DNA from: Cornus controversa
Taxonomy: Eukaryota; Streptophyta; Magnoliopsida; Cornales; Cornaceae
Length of the DNA stretch: 64,000 bases
NCBI GenBank assembly: GCA_026545225.1
Contig: CM048852.1
Span: 60,833,146-60,897,145, forward strand
Direction: 5' to 3'
Under the pieces are notes generated by a model. It did not search any database and had not been told where the DNA came from. It saw only the letters and a list, made by a program, of their open reading frames with translations. Below, in pieces: positions 39,040-51,011 of this stretch (the first letter of the stretch is position 1; every line of letters begins with the position of its first letter). Made by a program: the position numbers and the translations under genes.

Positions 39040-39134
39040 CCACGGCCATATGTATTCGCCCCTCTAGGTGGGGCAGTATATTGGTTCACAGACGGGCCTT
39101 TTGATTCCTCTTCCCTACCTCCGCAGCAGAACAT
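37083..39134 (-). CDS. PTI1-like serine/threonine kinase (At2g41970/At3g62220-like)
   Basis: Cytoplasmic receptor-like kinase of the PTI1 family, which acts downstream of OXI1 and receptor kinases in stress signalling. Seven minus-strand exons: 39041-39134, 38539-38795, 38310-38436, 37952-38225, 37592-37724, 37372-37458 and 37083-37211 (TAG). The phases close and the protein is 366 residues, the size usual for the family. The N-terminus MFCCGG has paired cysteines for likely S-acylation at the membrane. The kinase domain shows the glycine loop GEGSYGRV (79-86), the ATP-binding lysine in AAIKK (about 100) and HRD at 202-204. It has DFN in place of DFG at 222-224, which is normal for PTI1-like kinases. 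Conserved later segments include [15 protein letters not shown] and [17 protein letters not shown]. The intron after exon 1 opens straight into a (TA)n run. Confidence 0.95.
39002..39038. repeat. (TA)n microsatellite at a splice donor
   Basis: Nearly uninterrupted TA that begins within the donor of PTI1-like exon 1 (GTAATATATA on the coding strand). Confidence 0.9.
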
Positions 39135-39227
39135 ACTTCAAGTCCCAAGCGTAGCAATCTAAACAGCTATATTCAACAACTAATATACTGTTAATTCGCA
39201 ACTAATGTCTCCTATCCCACCAGATTT

Positions 39228-39451
39228 CCTGCAGTTACAACAATCCAACCTATCAAATTAAATCATATGCATGATAGACTCAAAAATACAAGAAGAATAC
39301 TTTCAACACATACATCGACTTTCACTGTGATTATGAAATTAAGTCTGTTTGCCAAGCTCAGAATGACGAAGAAAATAAATGAAATTTTGGAATTCTATCA
39401 TTTTTTTTGTTTTTGTTTTGGGGTTGTGATGCTTATTGATTAATATACATA

Positions 39452-39503
<52 letters not shown>

Positions 39504-39822
39504 TTCAGACTTGCTAAATTTGTGCATTAATAATGTCAGAAGATCGATCAATTTGGTCAAATTCATTGTCACATTTCATACAATGGCAAAAGATCAGTCT
39601 CAGTTTAAATTTAACACGATTTGATGGGCAACAAGAAAGATCACAAACTTCAAAAAAGAACTTGCTGCAAGTATTAGCAGAAGTTTTGTGGATTCAAGAA
39701 AAAAAGAAGAAACCCAAAATATATAAACAATTTGGATAATAGAACATGGGACATTACCAGAAAATCAAAAGATATCAAGAAATGTGAATAAGATTAAAAT
39801 TAATTTAATGAATGTACATACC
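39228..39822 (-). other. Probable 5' UTR intron of the PTI1-like gene
   Basis: The minus strand has a good acceptor (CTGCAG then GAAATC) about 95 bases upstream of the ATG and a good donor (GCTTG then GTATGT) at 39822. Between them lies AT-rich sequence with a (TA)n(GA)n tract at about 39455-39503. The purine-rich stretch at 39870-39960, pyrimidine-rich on the coding strand, would then be leader or promoter. This rests on splice-site appearance alone. If right, the intron spans about 39229-39821. Confidence 0.5.
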
Positions 39823-40552
39823 AAGCACCTGCAATCCTACGGGACAATAAAAATCACACTCAATCTGTAAGAGAGAGAGAGAGGGAGGAGAGGGAAGAGA
39901 ATCGGGTATGAGAGAGAAGAATCAGGGAGAGGAGGGAGGAGGAGGAAGAAGAAAAATGAGCTGGTCAATTTCTCTCTCTTCTTTCAATCTCCTCTCCTGT
40001 CGAATTTTGGGGCAAACAGAGGCAACAACGTTTGTGTTCCGCGGGAACGTCGGCTTGAGCGTTTTAACCGCTAACAACTATCCCAGCAACACTCCTACGT
40101 GCCTCCCTTACTGTTGCACGGTCTTATACATATATTATTTTATTCTGATCGAGGGTCCACATGTTATAAGATCAAAGATAAATTTTTAGGTAATCTAGGG
40201 ATGACAATTTCCTCCGCTTTATCGGGTTTTCATCCTATTTCATAAAATGGGAAAAAATGAGATTAGAAAAAATAACTCGCACGAGTTCAGAGTAGAGACG
40301 AGATAAGATCCTATCCCGACGGGTCATCACAATTGAGATGACAAGTTTGTCCATTCAACAGATCTTTTACCGGAACAAAATTACTTATCAACCATGATCA
40401 TACTTTAACTTTGAATTTATATATTATTACATATATTTAACATTTCACTTCTGGTTTCCATGTCATTTTTTATAATATATGTGGATAAATTACATTTGAT
40501 TTTCAAATAAATTACAAATAGTTAGATGTGCACTAAAAAATTAAGGTCAAAT
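39823..40552. other. Promoter region of the PTI1-like gene
   Basis: A purine-rich block (39870-39960) is followed by AT-rich sequence. No coding frame was recognised; the frame at 39908-40189 looks like a shadow of the low-complexity leader. No core promoter motif was assigned. Confidence 0.35.
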
Positions 40553-41215
40553 TACACTACATTCCCTTGTACTTTCAAAAAATGGCAAAATATCTCATAT
40601 GCTATTTTTATCACCAAATAACCCTCGTGCTTTCAAAAATTGCAAAAAACTCTCCTTTTGCCAAAAAATCTCTTTTTGTATGACCATTTTACACCTTCCA
40701 TGATTATAAAAAAAATAAAAGGAAAATAGAGGGAAGAGAGTCTTTTTTTTACCTTAATAAAATAAAAATAAAAAGAGAAGCTTTTTTCGGAAAAAAAATT
40801 TCCCCTTTTTTTTTTTTGAAAATTGTTTCCGAAATTTTTTCCATTAGAACAAGAGGGAATTTCCTGAAACAAAAAATATCCATAAACAATTTCTGGAAAA
40901 CAAAAAAATCAAAATCAAAATTTTTTATTAATAAGTAATTCTACATATCTAGTTTTTTTTTTTTTGGAAATTATTTATTTCTCAGAACAAACTTCTATTT
41001 TTTTTATTAAGGTAAAAAAAAGCTTAATAAAAAAAAAATCATCTTCTCTCTATTTTTCTTTTATTTTTTATAATCATGGAAAGGGTAAATTGGTTATAAA
41101 AAAATATCTATTTTTTCAAAGAGAAGTTTTTTTTTATAACTTTTGAAAATACAAAGGATTATTTGGTGACAATAATTGCAATGGAGTATTTTGTCACTTT
41201 TTGAAAGCATGGATA
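40553..41215. mobile_element. Fold-back MITE with long inverted arms
   Basis: The first ~100 bases (CTTTCAAAAAATGGCAAAAT..., ATCACCAAATAACCC) and the last ~100 are diverged inverted copies of each other. The inner parts also pair (poly-A/T and GGAAAATAGAG-type segments). There is no coding capacity. Limits are approximate and no clear target duplication was seen. Confidence 0.65.
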
Positions 41216-41250
41216 TATGAGAAATGCTAAACGTCACAATTTTATTTTAC

Positions 41251-41397
41251 GAATTTTAACTCGAATCTATGTGGCAGGTGTTAATACCATAAGGACTCCG
41301 TGTATGGGAGAGTCCCACCAATAATAACTTACCATTTAATTTTATCTCCTAAAATAATGGACTCTATCACCTACCACATAGATTCGAGTTAAAATTC
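41251..41397. mobile_element. Small MITE with 30 bp near-perfect inverted ends
   Basis: 41251-41280 (GAATTTTAACTCGAATCTAT...) and 41368-41397 are inverted copies with a single mismatch, enclosing about 87 bases. The inverted repeat may be the core of a slightly larger element. No target duplication was fixed. Confidence 0.7.
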
Positions 41398-41844
41398 ATG
41401 CATTTATTCGAGACGTGAAGGCATAAAATGATTGAAAAAGAAGTAGAACCCAGTAAAACACAAACTGAAGGTTCAGCAGACATATATATGTATGTCCATC
41501 CGAAACATGCAGTCCAGCGACACAATATATAGTTATATACCCATTTACCTTACACATAAATAATAATCCACTTTACAATCATCCATAAAGAATACATAGT
41601 GTGATATATATAAGGTTTTCTTCATGATATGCTTTGTTACGACACCAGAAGAACCCCCACCAGAGCATGTAAGCTACTGGGTAAAGAGAAAAACAAAACA
41701 ACTAAAACAAAACATCATCATTAGATAATCTTCTGAATAGTGTTCGTAAATGTTCTCCTTTTATACAACGACTTACATTACCCAAAAAAAAAAAAAAAAC
41801 TAGGACATAGTCATGCAATTTAGAAGACGGAAACAGAGCAAACC
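41398..41844. other. 3' flank of the receptor kinase gene
   Basis: Holds the probable 3' UTR of the minus-strand gene. No other feature recognised. Confidence 0.4.
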
Positions 41845-44800
41845 TCAGTGACCTGGGTTGCTAAGCAGTTGCAGTTTGATTTTGTTCAGCTTAATTGCCA
41901 CTTCTTTTATGTCACTTCTCTCTTCCGGCAATTCTCGGCAACACTCCAAACCTAATTCCATGATGACAGGAAAAATACCTTGTGGCGCAATTATTTCTTG
42001 ATCTCCTGCCCTCAATAAATTAGCATCCACAACTTCCATTATATTGCTAGAAAGTGATGCTTTCACCCATTCCCTCAGACTTAACTCACCGGCAAACATT
42101 TCATTTGTAGGTTTCTTTCTTGTGAATATCTCCAGCAACAGTATCCCATAGCTGTAGATATCACCTTTAGTCGACACTCTACCTTCACAACCATACTCTG
42201 TGAAACATTGGTATTGTTAAATTCATATATTCATTATTGTTCTCATATAGCTTATTAAGAATATATGTGCTATACTATTAATATAATTATCTTACCAAAA
42301 AATCTTCAGCTACCAATGAGCTAAGCTCAAATACTATTGCATAACAAAAATTTGTGTTTTTTTTACAATAATATAGTCCTAAAAAGGGTAAAAGAAATTC
42401 AACACCCCAATCCAAGCACTTGGTCTGGATCACCAAAAACCCCACCTAGATATATTTAGCTGAATCCATGGAAATGTATATATATTAGAGATCAATTTTA
42501 AAAAATAAACAAATCAATGACTAGCAATGGCCCTATTCTTGTATATGATTTGTTATTGCTAGCATTAAAAGGGAAAATAGATATAAAAAAAAAAAATAGA
42601 GTTGGTAAGGCAGAAAAAATATATATACCGGGGGCGATGTAGCCAAGTGTTCCTAAAGTCTCTGTTTGTGTTGCAATCTTGTTTTCAGTTAAAAACTTTG
42701 CGATGCCAAAATCACTCACGTGCGCGACCATGTCTTCGTCTAAAAGAACATTACTAGGCTTCAGATCACAATGAACAACTGGCTCTGATTGATCATTATG
42801 AAGATATTCCAAAGCCAAAGCAACATCAAGCATGATGCTAACTCTTTGAAGGAGATTTAAGCAGTAATTGTAAGAATATAACCATTTCTCTAGACTTCCG
42901 TTAGGCATGTATTGCAGCACCAATGCTCTTAACTCAGTGTTGGAACATGTAGTTATGACCTTAACGAGATTTCGATGTCTAACTGTTCGCAACACACTGC
43001 ATTCTGCTTCAAAACTTCTAACAGCTCCCTCAAGTTGTAAATTTAAAATTTTTACAGCAATGGTTGTTCCGTCAGCAAGTGTTCCTTTGTATACAGAACC
43101 AAAACCTCCCATTCCAATCAAGTTGGCTTCACAAAAGTTATTTGTAGCACGACGAAGCTCATGATATGAAATCAATCTATGTTCCGTTGTATCTACAACA
43201 GAGTTCTGAGTTCCTGCCTTATTTCCATGATGTTTTTTCAGCATCATATACACGAGAGCAACGAGGATTGCCACTGATGCAATAATGACTGGAAGAATGT
43301 ATTTGAAAGGAAAATGCTTAGCTTTTGAACTCTTGCATGGTGGGATGTCCTGTAAAACATGTTTCCCACAAAGCGCTCCATTCTTCATAAAAGATTGCAC
43401 TGTAAAGTTTGCAAAAGGCCCTCCGCTTGGAATCTCCCCAGACAGTTTATTGTAAGATAGATTCATGAATTTGAGATGAGAAAGTGCCTCCAGAGACTTG
43501 GGTATCGGACCAGATAGATTGTTGTGGGAGAGGTCCAAGGAATCCAACGTTTTTAAGTTGCCAAATGATTCAGGTATGGATCCCCAAAATGTGTTTCTTG
43601 ACAAATTAAAAGAAGTTAGGCTTTGAAAGACTCCCAGAGTGCTTGGAATAATACCTGAGATTTGGTTCCAGGATAAATCTATGCTTTCAAGTATTTTCAG
43701 TGCTCTCATGTTTGGATCTAGGCTTCCACTCAAGGAATTGGATGATAAATTCAAAAACAAGAGGTTATCGAGGTTCCATAAACTGATTGGTATCGACGAG
43801 TTTAGTGAATTAGAATGCAATAACAATGTCTGCAACCCAGTAAGATTTCCAATGCAATCGGGGATTGATCCAGAGAGGTTATTGTTTTGGAGATGAATGT
43901 TTCCCAAGTTGCCCAAACTACAAATCTCATTTGGAATGGATCCTTCAATCGCGTTACCATCAAGATACAGCCTCTGCAGCCCTTTCATACCCTCAACTGT
44001 GGATGGTATGGTTCCATTTAAATTGTTGTCTGCCAAATCAAGTAAAGTCAAGTTTCTAAGAGAACCAATTCTCTCAGGAATTTGACCTATTATTTGGCAA
44101 TTATATGCAACAAAGAGCTGGAGGGAACTTGAAAAATTCCCAATAGAATCTGGTAAGATGCCATGAAATGGATTGTTATTTATATACAACTTCTCCAAGG
44201 ATCTCAAGCTTGTCAAAGAAGTGAGAAAACTAAGTTCATGACTTGTGGATGGTTCTATAGTTAACTGATTTTGCTGCAGATTAAGTCTAGTGAGTAATTC
44301 TAAGTGGCCTAGACTTGTGGGCACCGTTCCCGTGAACTGGTTGAAACTTAGCTCTAACAGCTCGAGCTTAGAAGAATTGGACAGATACAAAGGGATGTTT
44401 CCACTGAGTTGATTAAGTGCAAGAAAGAGTTTTTGAAGACTATGAAGCCAACGCCCAGTAGTGGACGGAAGATTTCCTGAAAGATCATTTTGAAGTAACG
44501 CAAGTAATTGTAAAGATGAGATGTTGAAAATGGATGGAGGTATTGATCCAGTGAGATAGTTATCACCCAAGAGAATTACTTCCAGAATGGGAAGATGTCC
44601 TATCTCATGAGGAATACTTCCATAAATGTTGTTTCGTTCCATACCAAGTGCTGATAATGTTGAAATGTTACCCAAGAAAGAAGGAATTGTAACTGTGAGG
44701 TTGTTAAGTCCAAGAAAAAGCGTATGGAGCTCGGGTAAGGTGCTCAATTCTCTGGGAATGTTACCAGTGAGTTCATTGTCTGCCATAGATATGACCTGAA

Positions 44801-45257
44801 GCTGTTGGCAATGGTGTAAATTTGCAGGGATCGACCCTTGTAAGTGGTTATAATCTATTATGAGTATAATCAAGCGACGTAAATGACTCAGCTCGTGAAT
44901 AACATGACCGTGAAAATGGTTACCACTAAGATCTAGTTCTACGAGGAAGGAAAGGTTACCAATATGAGGAGAAATGGTGCCACGGAGTCCTAACCCGCCA
45001 AGGTTCAAAGCTGTGACTCTTTGCCTGCGCCGGCTACATGAGACCCCCAACCATTCGCAGAAACTGGCCTTTTCAGTCCAATTACTCCCCAACACATTCT
45101 TGGGGTCAACCGTCGACGACTTGAAGGCAAGGAGAGCAATTTGATCAGTGTAGTTTGAGGAAAAGAAGGCCAAACTTTCCATGCAAGACTGCAGTAGCAG
45201 CACTACTTGCAGCAGTAATAGGGACGTCATGCGAAACCTTAGCAATATCATGATCAA
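41845..45257 (-). CDS. LRR receptor-like serine/threonine kinase, subfamily XII (At3g47570-like)
   Basis: Plasma-membrane receptor kinase of the clade that contains FLS2, EFR and Xa21, so a likely immune receptor; its ligand is unknown. Two exons, 42629-45257 and 41845-42197 (TGA), joined at a phase-1 GT-AG intron, give 993 residues. A signal peptide covers about 1-30, and an LRR N-terminal domain about 37-75 with the CEWLGVSC motif. About twenty plant-type LRRs (LxGxIP) follow, then a transmembrane helix at about 650-673 (PVIIASVAILVALVYMML). The kinase has GMGGFGSVYKG, an AVK lysine, HCDLKPSN at 829-836 and DFG at 849-851. The HCD in place of HRD makes it a non-RD kinase, as expected for pattern-recognition receptors. 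The single intron after GYIAP is conserved in the clade. The gene appears intact. Confidence 0.96.
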
Positions 45258-46265
45258 GAAACAGAGAGAGAGAGAGAGATATGCATATATATAGAAAGAT
45301 AAATAGATAGAGAGGAGGAGAGGCTTAACTAGTATCCTGAACTGGATTATACATCATTATACTAACAGCTGGTCATATATATATGTATGACAAACACACA
45401 CAAGCCTCATATATCTAATTATGAAAATGACAATACTTGGGTGATACTTAGATCCAACTTCAGAGTACCAAGTTAATTCTTTTGGATGATGTATCACCAA
45501 CACTCCTTGTGATTTGTGTCATATATCATATACATTCTTTTTTGTCAAAAATACACTATGTCAGAGCACTTTTTGACGATAAAATGACCATGTTGTCATT
45601 TGACTTCTGACCTAACCCATTGAATACTAAATTACCCATTTAACCCTATCTAATGGACCAAAATACCCCTTTGAATATACTTATATATATATATATAATT
45701 TATGTAATCTATATATAATTATTTATTTTCATAAATAATAATGTTAACATAAAATAAAAAATGTAATTAAATTTCTTTTTCTTTTTCTATATTCATATAT
45801 ATATACACTATAATATATACACTATAATATATATAACCTAATATATATAGTTATTTATTTCCATAAATAATAATATTAACATAAAATAAAAAAACATGAA
45901 AGGTAATGTGATCATTTTTCTATTATGATATTTTTATATTAAAATATATTTAAATAATCAGGGACAATTAAAACATTTCACATATTAAAAAAATAAAAAA
46001 ACTAATAAGAGGTGTTGGTGACGAAAATTTATAAAGTTGTAGTCACATGTCAATACATCAAACGGTGTCAGTAATATTTACCCAAAAAAGTAACAATTGG
46101 TTCCAATATAATTTTGAACAACATTTCATAAAAAATAACCACAATGTCATTTGCAAAATTGTTTCATATATCTTTGTTATTTAGAGAGTGGTATGATTGT
46201 TATTTATTTTTTATTTTTGTTAAAAATTGTCTTGAAAACACAGCACTTGATACCATTTTGCATAA

Positions 46266-46306
<41 letters not shown>

Positions 46307-46432
46307 AACTCTGATTAGTTTTCAACCAATAAGGGAGCGCGAGTGTCAAGCGACCGACGATCGCAAGGGGCACTCCTCGATGTTTTGGTAAGTAAAAAAA
46401 AAAAAAATTAACGAAGCCCAAGATATATATCT
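45258..46432. other. Upstream region of the receptor kinase gene
   Basis: Starts with a (GA)n tract next to the ATG, then AT-rich DNA. Two related segments at about 45700-45770 and 45830-45897 (TTATTTATTT-CATAAATAATAAT) form a tandem duplication. A (TA)n tract sits at about 46268-46303. No gene recognised. Confidence 0.45.
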
Positions 46433-46800
46433 AATATCCAGAGTTTGAAGCCCAAAGAAACACAATATGAAGCACCATCCCAACTAGGGGCTCTAGTAGC
46501 TATTCTCCTTAAATGCTTATTTATGATCCAGGACAAAAGTGGTTTAAAAGGTCTGTGTTTTCAAGAGATCTTTTTACAAAAAAATAACAGAAATGCCGTC
46601 AAGATAACGCATAAATCTCATCCGGGATTTGCCATCCCCTTTGTAACCCATGATCGGTTGGGAGTCTAGTAGTTATTCTCATTCAATGCTAATTTACGAC
46701 GTAGGACAAAAGGTTTAAAAGTTCTCACGTGTTTTCAAGATATTTTTTTTACAAAAATAAAATAAAATAAAATAATATAAATGCCATCAAGATAATAAAT
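46433..46800. repeat. Duplicated segment upstream of the receptor kinase
   Basis: Two related units of roughly 130 bases (about 46479-46607 and 46653-46790) share GGACAAAAG, TTTTCAAGA, TTTTTACAAAAA and GCC(G/A)TCAAGATAA. The first part, from AGAGTTTGAAGCCC, recurs at 50864 upstream of the pseudogene copy. The open frame at 46445-46669 is probably not a gene. Confidence 0.75.
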
Positions 46801-47463
46801 GATGAAGATAACAAGACGAATAAAGCAATTTTACAAGTGCCATTTTCAGTATTTTGTACATAATGTTGTCTTCTTTATATAAGACACCGTTGTTATCTTT
46901 AGAAAGAAAAATAACAAGAATGCCATTAAGATAGCGAGGGCAATAAAAAAAACAAAAAAAAGACTTGATGAAACAATTTTGAAGGTGACATTTTTGTTAT
47001 TTTATACAAAATGTTGTCTACTTTGTATTTGAAACAAGGGTTACTTTTTTAAAGTCCTAAACTAATAAGTCACATAAAGCAGGAACGAGAGCGGAAGCCA
47101 GAGTGAGAGTAACAAAAAAAACTTTCATTTTTTTCTTGTGCCGTAATGTGGAGCATATACAGAGCAAGAGCGCGCCCGGAACAAGAGAGTGACACCCTTT
47201 TAAAAGAATTATGTAATTTAAGTCATAAATTTAATCAAAAAGCTGCATTGCAGAGTCTACACAAATATATATAAATGTGTGTAGAACATATCTATATAAT
47301 ATAGAAGATTGGTATAATAAGGACAAAAGATGCAATTTAACGATCAAAAGTAGTTAAAAAAATAATCATGTGATTCAAAATATTTTTTGATATCTACAGT
47401 CTAAAATCATTCTATCTAACGATTACGATTGCGAGTGCGTGATAGTGTCGTAAGCACGAATAC

Positions 47464-47495
<32 letters not shown>

Positions 47496-48853
47496 AGAAC
47501 ACACACATATATATATATATACACACACTAGTCAATTGGCACGGGCATAGTATAACATATATATCAAACTTCAATATTATATAGATGTGTGTGTAGAACA
47601 TATATCTATACATATATATATATACACACACACTAGTCAAATGGCACGGCATAGTATAATATGTATATCACTAAATTAAAGTTTATTCGGTTTTTTCAAA
47701 ATATTATGTATATATTATTTAAAAATAGATATATTTTTTATGCAAAAAATTTATTGATGAAAATCATATAAACCAATATAATCAATAATAATAACATAGA
47801 CAATAGGAGAAGAGTCAATAAATTAGTGATAATTCATCATACGTTGTTTGAATGCATAATGAAAACTTTTAATATTATCTTCCTTCAAAATAAGAGTAAT
47901 TAGCCAAATTAAAATTCAATCATAAAGAAAAGGCACATAAATAATCATTTATAAATTTAAATCAACATATTGTCTTTATTTTCTTCCTTTTCTATATTTT
48001 TGAATTTTGAACCATGGCTAATGCTTATATATATATAATGTTTCTAAATAGTATTTGCTATCTTCCTTCCTTACTAGCTTTGATTCACTCATCGTAAAGA
48101 TATCCCATTTATATAGCTTTGGAAAAGTATAATTGAGAAAGCCATTTTTAATTGGTAAAGAGTAATGCTACTTCAATAGACTAATTTAACACAACATTCA
48201 ACCAATTCGTGATGCAGTATTAACGTGACTTAGTTTTTGCAGGATATTAAAAATTTTTAAAAATTCGGACTAAAATATCCTTAAATTTTCAAAATATATT
48301 ATCTCTTTTCTCGACTAATAAGTACCTCCACTCTCTCTATCATTAATACTCTCCTTATCCAAATCCATCCTCATATAAGACTCACTTTCTTCAACAAATT
48401 TTCATAATATATTCAAATGGTTGCGAGAAAACTCAAATCTGGACACAACAATACCAATAACTTGTTTTCAAAATATTAGCGATATCTAATATTAGTGGAA
48501 GGGAACAAAGAAAAAAATATATATATTCACAACAATGCAACTTAGTCTTTTAATGACAACAAAAAGATAAGGAGTGACAGATATACAGAGAGAGAAGAAA
48601 AAAAAAAGAGAATTAAAACGATGAAATGGGTGAAAAATATATTTTTGTCTAAAATACTTATCGTATTTAGTATGCATTGAGAGACTTGGAGAGTATCATT
48701 AGCTTATTGTCACGTAAAGGTCTGTTTTCTCTTGATTTTGTAGAGTCGTCAAGTTTATCATTTTTCATTGGTAAATTACACTGACCTCCCCTATAAATAG
48801 GCTAAATGATAGAGAGCTCTCCTATATTTTAAAAAATAACACTGCACTCCTCT
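46801..48853. other. AT-rich intergenic region
   Basis: No gene recognised. It includes the duplicated (TG)n(TA)n block at 47455-47650 and short simple repeats. The segment before 48850 carries text such as GACCTCCCCTATAAATAG with no assigned role. Confidence 0.4.
47455..47650. repeat. Tandem duplication around TG/TA microsatellites
   Basis: Two units, each with a TG run, TAGAACA, a TA run, then CACACTAGTCAA-TGGCACGG-CATAGTATAA. The units differ in simple-repeat length. Confidence 0.85.
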
Positions 48854-48985
48854 GCACCAACTACATGAGACCCCAACCCATTCGCAGAAATTGGCCCTTT
48901 TAGTCCGGTTACTCCCCTCAACACATTCCTGGGGTCAGATTTGATGGTAGACTTGAAGGTAGTGTTGTTTAAAGAAAAAAAAAAA

Positions 48986-50361
48986 GGAAAAATTCTAACC
49001 TAGTTCTACTTTTCTACCTCAAAGACAACTAAGTTTTATAAAATTTTAATTAGGACAAAGAAGTCCTACTTTTGACATATATTTCCAACAAAGTTCCATA
49101 AAAGCTAGAATCCTCTTTTGCCATTTCTCATGCAAATTTTTTCATTTATATTGGTATGTAGGTGGCTTGATTTTGGATTTGGAGGGTTGAATTTTTTGTG
49201 AAAATTCTTGCATCACATCTAGAAGTAGACTTTTTGGTAGGGTGGATTGTTGGATCATTTTGTATCAGGCTTTTCTTTATTTATTTTTTTGTTCCTTTTG
49301 CAGGGTTGAATTACTTTATATTTATTTTAAAATTACTGTAGCAGAATTATTGCTTCAGAATTTATAAGAATTTATAGTACTGTTATGTTCTTGTTGCTTT
49401 ACTGGTGTATTTTTTTTATCACATGCTTAATTCTAATGATGGTAACTGGGAGATTTGGTAGCATTTTTTGACTTTCGTGGGAGATCATATGCTTTGTATT
49501 AGTGTATTGATTTTGTTTCTTCTTCTATGGATTTATGGTAGGATGGTAAGGAGTTTGATTTGGGTCCATGGGAGTGGTTCTGGTATAACAAGATGATTCG
49601 ATAGATTTTTTAATGTCACAATGATAATAGTATTGTTAACAGTTTTTATTCTAAAATTGGCGGTTTGTTATCTTTCATGAAAAGTGTCAAAGTCGTCCCT
49701 TCATTTGTTTTTTTTTTTCTAAAAGAAAGCTTTGACACCTAACTACTATAATGGAAGCTTCTTGTATGGAACATTTTAGGTGTTTCCCTTGAAAATTAAC
49801 AGTAAGTTTGGAACTCTTCTCTAGTTTGTCTAGTTATTAGTATAAAAAAATAAGTTTTCTTATCTATGGTCTTGGTAAGTTGTGATTGGCTTTGTCCCTT
49901 CTTGTATGGAACATTTTAGGTGTTTCCCTTGAAAATTAACAGTAAGTTTGGAACTCTTCTCTAGTTTGTCTAGTTATTAGTATAAAAAAATAAGTTTTCT
50001 TATCTATGGTCTTGGTAAGTTGTGATTGGCTTTGTCCCTTCAAGTTCTGTAACACTCTCTTTGGATTGGAGTACTTCTCAAATGACCACTCTTATATTTC
50101 TTGGCTTTACGTTAAAATTGAGACTAATAAATGGATTTGAGTGTTTTGGGAAAGAAAAATAGATTTGAGTGTGAAAATTACATAAAAGAATATAAGAGAT
50201 TCATATATAATTGGAACTTAGTACTAAGGTAATACGGGAAGAAATTTCAAATTTGAACTTATCTGAAAATAAATTTCAAAAGTAGGACTTGATTGTCCTA
50301 ATAAAATTTTTATAGGACTTGGTTGTCTTCTGGAAAAGTTGGACTTGGTTGAAATTTTTTC
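48986..50361. mobile_element. Non-autonomous DNA transposon with ~95 bp inverted ends
   Basis: The left end (48986 to about 49085) and the complement of the right end (about 50262-50361) match over their length: CAACTAAG/CAACCAAG, ATTAGGACAA, AGTCCTACTTTTGA. It interrupts the kinase pseudogene. The long inverted ends suggest a Mutator-like element. The flanks are A-rich (AAGAAAATA on the right), so a clean target duplication cannot be defined. No transposase frame. Confidence 0.78.
49761..50040. repeat. Perfect 140 bp tandem duplication
   Basis: 49761-49900 and 49901-50040 are identical base for base by direct reading. It lies inside the transposon, so it arose after or within that element. 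Confidence 0.97.
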
Positions 50362-51011
50362 AAGAAAATAAGGCCAAACTTACCATGCAAGACTGCAGGA
50401 GTAGGAGTTGCAGCAGCAGTATTAGGGAGGTTATGTGGAACCTTTGCAATATCATGAAGATAGAGAGAGGGTAGGCTTAATTAGTTTCTTGAATTGCATT
50501 ATTCTTTAGAGTAATGCTATTGCGAGCGCATACTCGTAAGAATATTGACAAGTGTGCTCTTATAGTTCCAAGATTAATTCCATCCTTGAAATTTGTGAGA
50601 GAAATATTTATTAGGTCAACGTTTGGGCATTATATGGTTAAAATTAAAAAAACAAAAAATAAGAAGAAAAAAAAATTTGATGCACACTTTCGCGTTCTCC
50701 TTTCTCTCACACACTCAAATGCTATCAGTAAAGACTATTTAGTTATCATATTGTAGTCCAGTGGAATGTCTTGGCAAGTACGAAAGTAAAAATTAACATG
50801 CCATGGTAATCATTGACCATTGAAAACCAGAAAAAAATAGTCCAACAAATATATCAAATATCTAGAGTTTGAAGCCCTTAGAAACATAATATCAAATAGT
50901 AAGACAGAAGAGGTCTAAGTTTGGCCCAACTAGGTACGGATTATAAAAATTCTCATCCAGGAATTGCCATTCCTTATATAACCCCTAATCAAGTTGGGAC
51001 ATTTAATAGTT

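Larger units (their letters stand above)
48854..50470 (-). pseudogene. Truncated copy of the receptor kinase 5' end, split by a transposon
   Basis: 48854-48960 matches the LRR N-terminal coding region of the intact gene (around 45020-45130: ACTACATGAGACCCC, CCATTCGCAGAAA, TTGGGGTCA). 50366-50460 matches its signal-peptide region and start codon area (around 45170-45255: GGCCAAACTT, CATGCAAGACTGCAG, GCAATATCATGA). Only about the first 80 codons are present, with indels, and they are separated by a 1.38 kb insertion. The rest of the receptor is absent. It is non-functional, a partial duplication of the neighbour. Confidence 0.88.
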
